Origin: Halobacillus ihumii
Lineage (GTDB): Bacteria; Bacillota; Bacilli; Bacillales; Halobacillaceae
Length of the DNA stretch: 64,000 bases
NCBI RefSeq assembly: GCF_902726645.1
Contig: NZ_CACVAO010000001.1
Coordinates: forward strand, 1,054,001-1,118,000
Direction: 5' to 3'
Made by a program: the position numbers and the translations under genes. The notes beneath the pieces are model-generated. The model worked only from the letters and a program-made list of their open reading frames with translations. It was not told the DNA's origin and ran no database searches. This document shows, piece by piece, positions 17,019 to 26,413 of this stretch; the stretch's first letter is position 1; the number at the start of each line of letters is the position of its first letter.

Positions 17019-18422
17019 CTACTTTTCATTAATCTTATGGTCTTTATCACTAAACCCGAACAGGTACGTTAAGACAAAGGCAACGGCAATCGCTACAATA
17101 TTCACAAGCACGTAATAGAATATTTGCTCGTTCAAGTAAAGCAGTGTTCCCGGAATAACGGTGATCGCCATCCCTGTTGCTTTAAGTTCTAAAATAGCAG
17201 CTAGGAAACCACTGATACCTCCACCGATCAGCCCCATTATGAATGGCTTTCCATAACGTAAGTTAACACCAAAGATCGCTGGTTCTGTAATGCCGAGAAA
17301 GGCAGAGATGGAGGAAGGAAAAGCTAGAGCCTTTAGCTTGTTAGATTGTGTTTTCACTCCGACAGCTAAGGCTGCTCCCCCTTGAGCTGCAATAGCGCCT
17401 GTAACAATAGGATTAAACGGGTTATACCCTAAGTTTTCAAGCAATTGAATTTCCAGGAAGTTGAAAATGTGATGCACACCAGTGATCACAATCACTTGGT
17501 TAAAGAACCCAATAATGAGTCCGCTTAATCCAAATGGAAGACCAAGCAGTGCAAGTGTTCCTGAGAAAATCCAGTTCTCCACCAAGTGTAAGACTGGCCC
17601 AAGAACCATAAGGGACAGCACAATCATCACAAGCAGTACTAGAAATGGCGTTACAATTAAATCGAGTGCTTCAGGTACACGTTTCCGGCACCATCTTTCA
17701 AATTTAGCCCCTACAATACCAGCAAAAAATGCGGGTAAAACTGATCCTTGATAACCAATGACGGGAATAAAGCCTAGAAAATAAATCGGTTCAGCAGTTC
17801 CACCTGCTACTTCCCAGGCATTGGGTAATGACGGTGAAACAAGCATAAGCCCGAGTACGAGCCCGATGATCGGTGTCCCGCCGAACACTCTGAATGTAGA
17901 CCAAGCCACGAGAGCTGGCAAGAAAACAAAAGCTGTATCTGTTAATACTTGTGTAAACAGAAGGAAGTTTTCCGAAATGTCTTCAGGCGCCAAACCAAAC
18001 AAAGATAATACCGCTTCTTGCGTGAGGAGGCCGCGAATCCCCATAAATAAACCAGTGGCAACGAGTACTGGAATGATCGGGACAAACACATCCCCAAACG
18101 TACGTATCGCTCGTTGAAAAGCGTTCCCCTGCTTCGCTGTTTCCTCTTTCATCTCCGACTTTGAAGTCCCAGTAACTCCTTGGTTTGTGACTTCTTCATA
18201 AATCCGATTTACCGTCCCTGTACCAAAAATAATTTGGTACTGACCAGAGTTGTAAAAGGCGCCTTTCACTTTATCAATTTCCTCAACAGCTTCTACGTTA
18301 ACTTGCTCACGGTCATGCACCATGATCCGCAGTCGTGTAGCACAATGGGCGATCGATTGGATGTTGTCCTCTCCACCAATTGACTCAATAACCTGCTTAG
18401 CAATTTCTGAATTACTAGCCAT
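17019..18422 (-). CDS. sacP: PTS sucrose-specific EIIBC component
   Basis: This 467-residue phosphotransferase permease imports sucrose and phosphorylates it. The EIIB domain is N-terminal with the phosphorylation site Cys27 in IAHCATRLRIM. The EIIC domain begins around residue 105 (AIRTFGDVFVPIIPVLVATG) and has about ten membrane segments, including GITEPAIFGVN in the substrate loop. No EIIA domain is attached, so phosphate should come from a separate glucose-type EIIA. AAAGGAGG precedes the ATG. It follows the scrR-like repressor on the same strand with three operator palindromes between them. Neighbouring GH32 and fructokinase genes support sucrose rather than trehalose or beta-glucoside. 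Confidence 0.93.
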   Translation of the reverse strand: MASNSEIAKQVIESIGGEDNIQSIAHCATRLRIMVHDREQVNVEAVEEIDKVKGAFYNSGQYQIIFGTGTVNRIYEEVTNQGVTGTSKSEMKEETAKQGNAFQRAIRTFGDVFVPIIPVLVATGLFMGIRGLLTQEAVLSLFGLAPEDISENFLLFTQVLTDTAFVFLPALVAWSTFRVFGGTPIIGLVLGLMLVSPSLPNAWEVAGGTAEPIYFLGFIPVIGYQGSVLPAFFAGIVGAKFERWCRKRVPEALDLIVTPFLVLLVMIVLSLMVLGPVLHLVENWIFSGTLALLGLPFGLSGLIIGFFNQVIVITGVHHIFNFLEIQLLENLGYNPFNPIVTGAIAAQGGAALAVGVKTQSNKLKALAFPSSISAFLGITEPAIFGVNLRYGKPFIMGLIGGGISGFLAAILELKATGMAITVIPGTLLYLNEQIFYYVLVNIVAIAVAFVLTYLFGFSDKDHKINEK

Positions 18423-18444
18423 GATAGATCCTCCTTTTTATTAG

Positions 18445-18464
18445 ATGTGTGATCGATTACATAT
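18445..18464 (-). promoter_or_regulatory. Sucrose operator O3 (gene-proximal)
   Basis: ATGTGTGATCGATTACATAT is an imperfect version of the O1 palindrome centred on ATCGAT. It lies 23 bases upstream of the PTS start codon, in the expected leader. Confidence 0.75.
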
Positions 18465-18503
18465 TGAATAAAATAAAAAATACCTGTATGAAGTTATGAA
18501 AAT

Positions 18504-18521
18504 AGGGAATCGATTACACAT
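18504..18521 (-). promoter_or_regulatory. Sucrose operator O2 with a possible -10 box
   Basis: The half-operator AATCGATTACACAT is intact on one side and degenerate on the other. On the minus strand TTCAGT and TGTAAT are 17 bases apart, and this -10 box falls inside O2, so binding would block RNA polymerase. Confidence 0.6.
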
Positions 18522-18537
18522 TAGGTAAAAAATAAAC

Positions 18538-18552
18538 TGAAGCGTTTACATC
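18538..18552 (-). promoter_or_regulatory. Candidate CcpA cre site of the sucrose operon
   Basis: Minus-strand ATGTAAACGCTTCA agrees with the core of the Gram-positive cre consensus (TGNAARCGYTT). It lies between O1 and O2 and overlaps the proposed -35 box. This would give glucose repression of the sucrose genes. Confidence 0.55.
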
Positions 18553-18565
18553 TGATTTAAAATAA

Positions 18566-18591
18566 TTCATGTGTAATCGATTACACATGAA
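18566..18591. promoter_or_regulatory. Sucrose operator O1, perfect 26-bp palindrome
   Basis: The site is perfectly self-complementary over 26 bases around AATCGATT, with inner sequence TGTGTAATCGATTACACA. It sits 12 bases past the repressor stop codon. Centres of O1, O2 and O3 are about 67 and 57 bases apart. Confidence 0.85.
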
Positions 18592-18603
18592 CTTTATCTA
18601 GTA

Positions 18604-19593
18604 CTATACACTATCTCTGCGAATCAGTCTATAGTTTTGCACAATTTTATCTTCTATTTGTTGGTTTTTCATTTGCGCCAGCAGACTCCCCGCAGCTTTT
18701 CTTCCCGCCTCTTTATTATGATATTCGACCGTAGTTAACGATGGCGTTACATACTTTGATAAAGCAGACGCTCCAATGCCAGCAACAGCGATGTCTTCCG
18801 GAATGCTGTACCCCTGTTCTTTTAAATATTCCATCGCCCCAATTGCCATCCGGTCCGTTACTACAAATACAGCATCAGGCACATCCCTCCCGCACTCCTT
18901 CAGGATGGCTTTCATGCCTTCATAACCTGATTCAATACTAAAGTCACCAACCGCCATCAAACGTTCATCCACAGAAAATCCGTTCTCCTCAAGTGCGTCG
19001 ACATAAGCTTGTTTCCTCAATCCGCCGACAGCCGGATCATCTTCACCGACCCCGATGAAGGCAATACGCTGGTAGCCCTTTTGAATTATCATATTTGTCA
19101 TATCTACGGCAGCATTGTAGTCATCATAGACGACGGAAGGAAAACCGGGCAGCTCCTGCCCAAGCGAAATAAACGGCAAATTGGTTTCACTGATAGCTTG
19201 AATTAAGCGATCATTCACATTCGTCGAAAGCAATATTATCCCGTCTACCTGCCTGCTCTTTAACAAGCGTACGTATTCAATTTCTTTTTCTTTATCGAGC
19301 TCTGTATCCGTTAGTAGAATTTGAAAGTTTTCTCTGGATAACACTTCATTTATTCCACCTACAACACGACTTGCTGTTTCTGTACTGATTTTAGGAAGGA
19401 TCACTCCGATGACCCCGGACTTTTTCGTCCGCAACGACTTCGCTGAAACACTTGGCACATATCCTGTTTCTTCCACAATTCTAAGTATTCTCTTTCTCAC
19501 GTCTTCACTTGCGTATCCGCTATTATTCAGAACTCGGGAAACTGTCGTACGTGATACGTCAGCCATTTTTGCGATGTCATTAATTGTCGTCAT
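18604..19593 (-). CDS. scrR: LacI-family sucrose repressor (ScrR type)
   Basis: This 329-residue regulator has an N-terminal LacI helix-turn-helix (MTTINDIAKMADVSRTTVSRVLNNSG) and a sugar-binding effector domain. Position directly before the sucrose PTS gene and the ATCGATTACAC-type operators between the two genes make it the likely repressor of the sucrose cluster, relieved by sucrose 6-phosphate, fructose or fructose 6-phosphate as in other ScrR proteins. ATGGAGGATCAAGT leads to the ATG. Its own promoter must be in 19594-19698, where I see no matching operator, so autoregulation is not evident. Confidence 0.9.
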   Translation of the reverse strand: MTTINDIAKMADVSRTTVSRVLNNSGYASEDVRKRILRIVEETGYVPSVSAKSLRTKKSGVIGVILPKISTETASRVVGGINEVLSRENFQILLTDTELDKEKEIEYVRLLKSRQVDGIILLSTNVNDRLIQAISETNLPFISLGQELPGFPSVVYDDYNAAVDMTNMIIQKGYQRIAFIGVGEDDPAVGGLRKQAYVDALEENGFSVDERLMAVGDFSIESGYEGMKAILKECGRDVPDAVFVVTDRMAIGAMEYLKEQGYSIPEDIAVAGIGASALSKYVTPSLTTVEYHNKEAGRKAAGSLLAQMKNQQIEDKIVQNYRLIRRDSV

Positions 19594-19698
19594 ACTTGAT
19601 CCTCCATCATTTTCATCTCTACAACTATTTTATTGGAAAAGGGATAGGATGTCTAACCAAGTCTGACAGTAACACTAAAAGCGAACAGTTCACACTCA

Positions 19699-21657
19699 TC
19701 ATGATTTTGAAACGAGTAATTGGGCAAAATCATATCGAGATTTGCTTTTTAATAACTCTTGTACTAACGATACATCATCAATAATTTTCCCCAGCATTTC
19801 GTACATGGATTGAAGGTCTTCTGTACTTCCTTTTTTTACAGACAGCAAGCAAATGAATTGTACACGCTTATCTCCCCATTGAATAGGTTTCTTAAGTGTA
19901 CAAAAGCTTAGAAAAGTTTGATTCGATTGAGGTGTGATCGGATGTGGAACCGCAACTAAATTTCCAAATGATGTAGGTGCAACAGCCTCTCTCTCCTCTA
20001 CCGATTCCAGAAAGCGGTGATCCACCAGACCCTTATGCTCCAACTCCTTACATGTAAAGGTTAAAACTTCTTCTTTAGTTGAAAAAGGCTGATCGAGAAA
20101 TATAAGATTTTCTTTCACGTACTCAAACAATCTTGTGGAGTTCTTAAACACCATCATTTCAATCTTCTCAAGGTCTTTTTCCGCTAATATGGTGTTCACC
20201 TCAATGACTGGAATAGGCAGCAGATCTGGAATAGGCAGCAGATCTGGAATAGGAATCGAACTCACAATAAAATCAATGTCGGCAAGTGAACATTGCTGAA
20301 GTTTATAATATTCCGTTGTTGCAGCTACTTCTAATTTGGAATCGAATTCGGACTGGAGTTTGTATTTTAATAACTGTGCACTGCCGTAGCCTGAAGCACA
20401 AACAACCAAACAGCGTTTAGGCCCTTGTCTCATTTTTCCCCGCTCGATCGCAGCACCGATATGAAGAGCTAGATAGCCAATTTCATTTTCATCTATCGAT
20501 ACTCCCATCTCCTCTTCAAGAACAATGCCTGCTATGATTCCTGCTTCAAAAACTAACGGATAATTGAACTTTATATCATCAATCATAGGGTTGCGGATAT
20601 TCATCCCATACTTAAACCTATTAATAGACGGTTTCAAGTGGAGAGCTAAGCCTACAATTAATTCGCGATCATTACGGATATTAAGGTCAAATTTTTCCTC
20701 AATCCTATTCAAGATCGATAACGTCACCTGATAAATGTCATCATCAAGTACCTCTCTGATTTCTTCATCCTGCAAATTCGTCTGGGAAATCATCTTTGTC
20801 CCCATGAGATGAATGGCAATATAAGCCACTTCTTCATGAGGGAAAGTGAGCTGAAGACATCCCTCAACTTTTGTGACAATCCGATCTGCCACGGCATATT
20901 CCGTTTGGTTAAGAATTTCATCTAGATTAATTTTATATATAGAAACATGATTCCCTGATTTAATTCTCTTGCAGGCGATCGCAAGATGAATAAATAAGTT
21001 ATTTATGGCAATATCCGATGGTGTAATGTCGTTTTCTTTAATTTCTTCGATGATTATCGTCCATATCTTTGATAGTTGAGCTTCTGTTAAGAAAGGAAGT
21101 TGGTCCAGTAAAATTTGTTTGGAAGCTTTTACTTTCTTATCCCTCTCAAAAACGTATTCTGACATACAAAAACGCAGCTTAAATTCACTACCTTTTACTT
21201 TCAGACCATAGTTAGGACGCTTATCCATTACAATCTCGTACTTTTTCAAGATTTGTTTTACTTGCTTTAGGTCATTTTGAATGGTCGATTTGCTTATATA
21301 CATTTCCTCGCATATATCTTCTAACTTCACATAGCTATCCTCTAACAAGAGGCGCTTAATTAAGTAACGTACTCTTTCTTCAGGAGAGTTGGGGATAACA
21401 GCATCATCTAACTGCTTCTCTTGATATGCATTTTTTATGTAGTTTCGAAAGCTTTGATTATCTTGTATAGTAAGCTTATACCCCTTCGCCCTGATTGACT
21501 CTATATGGGCTCCTTCGATCATTTCATCTAATTGTTTAATATCCTCTCTGGCTGTACGGGATGACACATCTGTAATACTGGCCAAATATCGACTCGTTAA
21601 AGCCGTATCCGCAGCCATGAGCTCACGTAATAAAATGGTCATTCGGGAGTTTAGCAT
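19699..21657 (-). CDS. licR: PRD-domain activator of the lic operon (LicR/BglG family)
   Basis: This 652-residue PTS-controlled transcription activator shows, in order, an N-terminal HTH (SRMTILLRELMAADTALTSRYLA), a second Mga-like HTH, two PRD domains (about 180-390) whose histidines are phosphorylated by PTS proteins, an EIIB-like domain with CLVVCASGYGSAQLLKYK, and a C-terminal EIIA-like domain with the phosphorylatable histidine in LVAVPHPI. This is the layout of Bacillus LicR, which activates the lichenan-degradation operon; the lic operon lies immediately upstream. The ATG at 21655-21657 has GAGAGGG nearby; a TTG seven codons earlier has no ribosome site. An 18-base tandem duplication adds IPDLLP within the linker after the EIIB cysteine loop. 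Confidence 0.9.
   Translation of the reverse strand: MLNSRMTILLRELMAADTALTSRYLASITDVSSRTAREDIKQLDEMIEGAHIESIRAKGYKLTIQDNQSFRNYIKNAYQEKQLDDAVIPNSPEERVRYLIKRLLLEDSYVKLEDICEEMYISKSTIQNDLKQVKQILKKYEIVMDKRPNYGLKVKGSEFKLRFCMSEYVFERDKKVKASKQILLDQLPFLTEAQLSKIWTIIIEEIKENDITPSDIAINNLFIHLAIACKRIKSGNHVSIYKINLDEILNQTEYAVADRIVTKVEGCLQLTFPHEEVAYIAIHLMGTKMISQTNLQDEEIREVLDDDIYQVTLSILNRIEEKFDLNIRNDRELIVGLALHLKPSINRFKYGMNIRNPMIDDIKFNYPLVFEAGIIAGIVLEEEMGVSIDENEIGYLALHIGAAIERGKMRQGPKRCLVVCASGYGSAQLLKYKLQSEFDSKLEVAATTEYYKLQQCSLADIDFIVSSIPIPDLLPIPDLLPIPVIEVNTILAEKDLEKIEMMVFKNSTRLFEYVKENLIFLDQPFSTKEEVLTFTCKELEHKGLVDHRFLESVEEREAVAPTSFGNLVAVPHPITPQSNQTFLSFCTLKKPIQWGDKRVQFICLLSVKKGSTEDLQSMYEMLGKIIDDVSLVQELLKSKSRYDFAQLLVSKS
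20211..20253 (-). repeat. 18-bp in-frame tandem duplication inside licR
   Basis: The unit GAATAGGCAGCAGATCTG is present twice in tandem plus seven bases of a third. It encodes IPIPDLLPIPDLLPIP. The reading frame is kept, so the protein gains six residues and remains intact. Confidence 0.9.
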
Positions 21658-21710
21658 GTTGCACCCTCTCACTTCCAAATTCAGTCATATTGTCGGGTAC
21701 CAAAAAGGGA

Positions 21711-21948
21711 CTGGGACATAACTAATTATTTTAAGTAAAAAGACGAACGATATGCAGTTGTAGCGGAGAAAATATACGGAGACTCCTGCGGGAGGGAAGG
21801 CCTAGGTAAGACCCCGCAGTGCGCTAGCACAAGGAATCTCAACAGCCACCCGCGGAAAGCGAAGTATATTTTCACAGCGGTTTAAATGCACCAATCATAT
21901 TTTCTACTTAGTTCGGATTTTCATCTGATAAAAACACTTTTGTCCCAG
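21711..21948. repeat. Dispersed ~230-bp structured repeat, copy 1
   Basis: The element is bounded by CTGGGAC and its complement GTCCCAG. Inside, GAAAATATAC (21768-21777) pairs with GTATATTTTC (21864-21873), enclosing a GC-rich core with ACTCCTGCGGGAGG, AGACCCCG and CGCGGAAAGCGAAG. A second copy at 53824-54050 matches it closely in order and orientation. It fills the gap between the licR start and the GH4 stop, and there is no gene in it. Similar CTCCTGCGGGA...GCGGAAAGCGAAG elements are known to be scattered in Bacillaceae genomes. Function is unknown; a small mobile element or a structured RNA are both possible. Confidence 0.8.
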
Positions 21949-21973
21949 CCTCTATCTTCAGGCAATCAATTCG

Positions 21974-23305
21974 TTATCCTTTTCTAACTGATGCTGCATG
22001 ATTGAACTGAGGCAAATAGGCTTGATGTGCTTCTAGCAAATCATCTGTCAGTTGTTTAGCTATTGAATCAGATGGGACAAGTGGATTGATGGTCATTGCC
22101 AGTAAAGCCTGGTTATAATTTCCTGTGACGGCCGCTTCTGCAGCTACTCTCTCAAACGACTTAATTTGTTGCACAAGCCCGCTTACTGCGACAGGCAGTT
22201 CTCCGACATGAATGGGTTTAGGGCCTTTTTTCGTAATGGTGCAGTTCACTTCTACTGCGGAATCATCTGGTAAACCTTTAATGGTTCCATTATTTCTCGT
22301 ATTTACAGGCTGAATATCACCTTTATCATTATAGATGGAGCTAATTAAACTACAAGCAGCGTCACTATAATAAGCTCCGCCACGCTCCTCCAATTGTGGA
22401 GGCTTAGTTGCTAATTCACGGTCTTTATACAGTTCAAACAGATTGTGCTCTAATTGCTTCACAACTTCTGCGCGTGTACCTGTCTCATTCATCTCGGCAA
22501 GTTCGCTCTCAAGCATTTTACTCGTTTGATAGTAGTAACGATGATAAGGACAAGGCAGGATTCCGAGAGCTTGAATAAATTCAGGCTCCCAGCCTAAATC
22601 AACAATGTTTTTCATCGTTAATCCAGCACCGCTGCTAAGTTTATCTATAACTTGATCGGTTATTCGCTCCCCGTCTAAATAAACATCGGTTCCATACACC
22701 ATATGATTCAACCCGGCAAAATCGATGAAAATGCGCTCCGCATCAACCCCAAGTATGTTCGCAACACCCATCCTCATTCCAACCGGGACATTACATAATC
22801 CAACTGTTTTATGGATAGTACTGTATCGTAAAACCGCTTCCGTAACCATGCCTGCAGGATTGGAGAAATTGATTAGCCATGCGTCGGGACATAATCGTTC
22901 CATATCTCGGCATATATCAAGTATCACTGGTATCGTGCGCAATCCTTTAAATAAACCTCCTGGCCCGTTTGTTTCTTGTCCGATCACGTTGTACTTTAGG
23001 GGAATGCGTTCATCTAATGCCCTGGCTTCTAACAGTCCGACGCGGATTTGAGTGGTCACAAAATCTGCGTTTTCTAAGGCTTCTTCACGGTTATAAGACA
23101 GATGAACTTCAATAGGCACCCCAGCTTTTTCAACCATTCTTCTAGCTAATGCTCCCACCGTTTCCAGCTTTTCTTTTCCTTCGGGGATATCGACCAGCCA
23201 AAGCTCCTTGATAGGCAGTTCTTCGTATCGATTAATAAAGCCTTCAACTAGTTCAGGTGTATAGCTGGATCCTCCACCAATTGTAACAACCTTTATCCCT
23301 TCCAT
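21974..23305 (-). CDS. licH: GH4 6-phospho-beta-glucosidase
   Basis: Family 4 hydrolases use NAD+ and a divalent metal to cleave phosphorylated glycosides by a redox-elimination route. The 443-residue protein has the N-terminal NAD-binding motif VVTIGGGSSYTPEL and the metal-site segments INFSNPAGMVTEA and VGLCNVPVGMR, with FAGLNHMVY in the sugar-binding region. Its place at the end of the lic operon argues for 6-phospho-beta-glucosides such as cellobiose 6-phosphate. The start is the ATG at 23303-23305 with AGGTGAGG seven bases upstream, in preference to a GTG two codons earlier. It follows the GH1 gene by 29 bases. Confidence 0.93.
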   Translation of the reverse strand: MEGIKVVTIGGGSSYTPELVEGFINRYEELPIKELWLVDIPEGKEKLETVGALARRMVEKAGVPIEVHLSYNREEALENADFVTTQIRVGLLEARALDERIPLKYNVIGQETNGPGGLFKGLRTIPVILDICRDMERLCPDAWLINFSNPAGMVTEAVLRYSTIHKTVGLCNVPVGMRMGVANILGVDAERIFIDFAGLNHMVYGTDVYLDGERITDQVIDKLSSGAGLTMKNIVDLGWEPEFIQALGILPCPYHRYYYQTSKMLESELAEMNETGTRAEVVKQLEHNLFELYKDRELATKPPQLEERGGAYYSDAACSLISSIYNDKGDIQPVNTRNNGTIKGLPDDSAVEVNCTITKKGPKPIHVGELPVAVSGLVQQIKSFERVAAEAAVTGNYNQALLAMTINPLVPSDSIAKQLTDDLLEAHQAYLPQFNHAASVRKG

Positions 23306-23334
23306 CCTCACACCTCACCTTTTAGATTTACCTT

Positions 23335-24723
23335 TTAAAAACCGTTCTGTTCAGCAACATTTTTCATAAAATAAGCACTCTTCTTCGGCTTCCGCTCTTT
23401 GGTCTCCAAATCTACTGAAAAGAATCCGTATCGATTCTTGTATGCATTCATCCATGACCAGTTGTCCATAAAGGACCAGAGATGATAGCCTTTTGCGTTA
23501 CAACCTTCTTCTATAGCCTGATGAAGCCATTTTAAATGGCCTGTTATAAAATTTATTCGGTAATCATCCTCAATTCTGCCTTCTTTCATAAATCGCTCCT
23601 CATCCTGAACACCCATCCCATTTTCAGAGATAAATGACCCGATGTTTCCGTAATTCTCTTTGAGGTTGATCATGATGTCATAAATCCCTTTCTCATAGAT
23701 TTCCCAGCCACGATATTTGTTCATTTTTCTCCCAGGCATCTCATAGTTATCAAAAAACCAGTCAGGCATAAATGGACTATAAGGGTTAGGCAGATGATCT
23801 TTTGCTTTCACTCTTCGGGGCTGGTAATAGTTTACGCCCAGCAAATCAACTGTATTGGCTGCCATTAATTCCGTATCCCCTTCTTCTGTTTCCGGAAGCT
23901 GGCCATGTTCTTCTAACAATTGTATGAGCTTATGCGGATAGCTGCCTAGTACGGACGGATCTAGGAAACTTCTATTGAAAAATAGATCGGCAATTTCTGA
24001 CGCTTTCAGGTCAGCAGGATTTTGGCTTCTTGGGTAAGAAGGGGTTAAGTTCAATATGATACCAATTTGACTTTCACCAAAGTGATGGGACCTGAATTTC
24101 TCGATAGCTTTAGCACTGGCGATCATAGTATTGTAACCGACTTGAATGGCACGTTTCGCATCAACGACGTTAGGATAATGAAAATCATAAAGATAGCCGC
24201 CTTCTACCGGGACAATTGGCTCGTTGAAGGTAAACCATTTATGAACACGGTCTCCAAATAGATCGAAGCAGACATTGGCGTAGTCAACAAATAAATCGAC
24301 AACCTGTCTATTTTCCCAACCGCCAATCTCTTGCATTTCTAGCGGCATATCAAAATGAAAGAGATTAACAAATGGTTCGATATCATGAGCTATTAATTCA
24401 TTAATGACATCGTTATAAAATTTTACAGCTTCCTGATTAATCTCACCTCGGCCTCCCGGGAGCAGCCTGGACCAGGAAATCGATAATCGAAACGAATTAT
24501 GGCCGATATCTTTCATTCTTTTAATATCATCTTGATAGGAGTGATAGAAATCAGAAGTTGTTTCCGGTCCTACTCCTTCGAAAAAACGATTAGGTTCTAT
24601 TGCATACCAATAGTCCCATATATTCAGTCCCTTTCCCCCTTCAGCAGCAGCTCCTTCGATTTGGGTGGCTGACACCGCACTTCCCCACCAAAAACCTTCA
24701 GGAAATTTATATTCAATAGACAT
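23335..24723 (-). CDS. GH1 6-phospho-beta-glucosidase
   Basis: The 462-residue (beta/alpha)8 barrel hydrolyses beta-glucoside 6-phosphates made by the adjacent PTS. The acid/base is Glu168 in WFTFNEP and the nucleophile is Glu367 in FISENGMG. The N-terminal FPEGFWWGSAVSATQIEG segment is typical of GH1. The operon therefore carries two unrelated phospho-beta-glucosidases (GH1 and GH4), which may divide aryl- and oligosaccharide substrates. GGGGAGGAGATC precedes the ATG, 15 bases after the EIIA gene stop. Confidence 0.95.
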   Translation of the reverse strand: MSIEYKFPEGFWWGSAVSATQIEGAAAEGGKGLNIWDYWYAIEPNRFFEGVGPETTSDFYHSYQDDIKRMKDIGHNSFRLSISWSRLLPGGRGEINQEAVKFYNDVINELIAHDIEPFVNLFHFDMPLEMQEIGGWENRQVVDLFVDYANVCFDLFGDRVHKWFTFNEPIVPVEGGYLYDFHYPNVVDAKRAIQVGYNTMIASAKAIEKFRSHHFGESQIGIILNLTPSYPRSQNPADLKASEIADLFFNRSFLDPSVLGSYPHKLIQLLEEHGQLPETEEGDTELMAANTVDLLGVNYYQPRRVKAKDHLPNPYSPFMPDWFFDNYEMPGRKMNKYRGWEIYEKGIYDIMINLKENYGNIGSFISENGMGVQDEERFMKEGRIEDDYRINFITGHLKWLHQAIEEGCNAKGYHLWSFMDNWSWMNAYKNRYGFFSVDLETKERKPKKSAYFMKNVAEQNGF

Positions 24724-24738
24724 AAACGATCTCCTCCC

Positions 24739-25068
24739 CTACTTATTTTTATAGATTTCGATTATTTCTACGGCCAGGTCGCGAACAGTCATTGAAGTCA
24801 TCAAGTGGTCCTGAGAATGAACCAATAACACATTGATAGGGTTCTCCTCTCCACCTGCCTCTTTTTGTAGTAACTTTGTTTGGTATTTATGCGATTTGAC
24901 CAGCTCTTCTCCTGCTTCTTCAATTAAACGATCCGCTTCTGTAAAATTACCTGCTTTCGCCTGCTGAATAGCCTCCATCGCATTGGCTTTGCCATTTCCT
25001 GCATAAAGAATAATTTGAAAGGAAATTTCCGTGATATCTATGTTTTCTGTTTTATTTTCCATTACCAT
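24739..25068 (-). CDS. licA: PTS lactose/cellobiose-type EIIA
   Basis: This small cytoplasmic phosphocarrier of about 109 residues passes phosphate from HPr to the EIIB encoded upstream. The active-site histidine is His84 in LLVHSQDHLM. The family's three-helix bundle features include ISFQIILYAGNGKANAMEA near the start. Three starts are possible (GTG 25074, ATG 25068, ATG 25062); AGGAG fits 25068 or 25062 best. It lies between the EIIC and GH1 genes. Confidence 0.93.
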   Translation of the reverse strand: MVMENKTENIDITEISFQIILYAGNGKANAMEAIQQAKAGNFTEADRLIEEAGEELVKSHKYQTKLLQKEAGGEENPINVLLVHSQDHLMTSMTVRDLAVEIIEIYKNK

Positions 25069-25092
25069 GCTCACTCCTGAGGTTCAGTATAG

Positions 25093-26391
25093 TTAGGCAC
25101 TTTGATTAGTTGATTCTTCATCATCTCTTTCAGACTCATAGTACTGATTATCCAATATCTTCAAGAACGGCCACCAAATTAAGAATACAATACCAATATT
25201 AAAGGCTTGCAGTACCCCTCCCTGCCACGAATTGGTGGCTATCGCTCCGTTTAAGATCGTTGGGGTGGTCCATGGTACGATAACCCCTGTAGGAGGCGGA
25301 ACTAAACCTGAAGCCATAGACATATACGTAATGACCGTTACTACAACTGGAGCCACTAACCAGGGAAGGAGAACGATTGGATTCATAATAATGGGCAACC
25401 CGAAAATAATCGGTTCATTAACGTTGAAAATTCCAGCAGGAGCTCCTATCTTACCAATTTCTTTCATTTGCCTGCTTTTCCCGATTAAAAAGATTCCCAA
25501 GATGACGGCCAGCGTCATTCCTGAGCCGCCCATGCCGACAATGAAAGAATCAATAAACTGTTTACTTACGATATGAGGAACCTCTTCCCCAGCTTGAAAT
25601 GCTGCCAGGTTTTCTGTCGCAAGTGAATACCAAATTGGATCCATTACAGAGTTGACAATAATCTGTCCATGCAACCCAAAGAACCAGAAGATTTGAATAA
25701 GTAAAACGGCGGCGATAGTAGCCGGAAGTCCGCTTCCAAGTGCTGTTAGAGGGGCTTGAACAACGGTATAAATAAAGTTTTGTACATCTCCAAACGGCGT
25801 GTAGCTAAAAATAATGCGTACCATTAAAAAGATAGACAATGTAAAAGTTATCGGAAGTAATGCGCTAAACGAGCGCGATACAGCACCCGGGACACCTTGG
25901 GGCATTTTAATCGTCCAGTCTTTCTCTACGAAAAAACGATATAACTCCGCAGCTGTAAAAGCTGTGAAAATGCCTAAAAACATCCCTTTTGCACCCAGAT
26001 TCTCCGTAGCTATAACACCAGTTACATCACCCAAAACTTGAGGAGTTAAGATGAGAAAGGCAGCCAGAGCTGTCACCCCGCCGTAGATCGCTTCTCCCTC
26101 ATAGTACTCTGTCAATTTGTAACCAATCCCGACAATCACAAAAGTAGCCATGATCGAAAGCGTGCCCGCTGAAGCAGGAGCCAATGCTGCTTGATATTCA
26201 GCATAAGCCTCCTCACCAATTAACATGTCGAGAAATGGCAGGTTTGCAATAACCACAAAAATGGAACCAAAAATAATTAATGGCAATGCGATCATAAAAC
26301 CATCTCTGAGTGATGTTAAATAACGATTATTATTTAATTTATCCGCCACTGGCATCAAAATATTTTCTAATACATCCATGAATTTGTTCAC
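25093..26391 (-). CDS. licC: PTS cellobiose-type EIIC permease
   Basis: This is the membrane channel of the lic/cel phosphotransferase system, 432 residues with about ten hydrophobic segments. It begins MNKFMDVLENILMPVADKLNNNRYL, the normal N-terminus of lactose/cellobiose EIIC proteins. I choose the GTG at 26389-26391 as start because the AGGGGGG site touches the ATG at 26400 but is nine bases from this GTG. The conserved substrate-loop motif FNVNEPIIFGLPIIMNP is present. It follows licB by about 20 bases. Confidence 0.92.
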   Translation of the reverse strand: MNKFMDVLENILMPVADKLNNNRYLTSLRDGFMIALPLIIFGSIFVVIANLPFLDMLIGEEAYAEYQAALAPASAGTLSIMATFVIVGIGYKLTEYYEGEAIYGGVTALAAFLILTPQVLGDVTGVIATENLGAKGMFLGIFTAFTAAELYRFFVEKDWTIKMPQGVPGAVSRSFSALLPITFTLSIFLMVRIIFSYTPFGDVQNFIYTVVQAPLTALGSGLPATIAAVLLIQIFWFFGLHGQIIVNSVMDPIWYSLATENLAAFQAGEEVPHIVSKQFIDSFIVGMGGSGMTLAVILGIFLIGKSRQMKEIGKIGAPAGIFNVNEPIIFGLPIIMNPIVLLPWLVAPVVVTVITYMSMASGLVPPPTGVIVPWTTPTILNGAIATNSWQGGVLQAFNIGIVFLIWWPFLKILDNQYYESERDDEESTNQSA

Positions 26392-26413
26392 TGTACCCAT
26401 CCCCCCTACAAAA

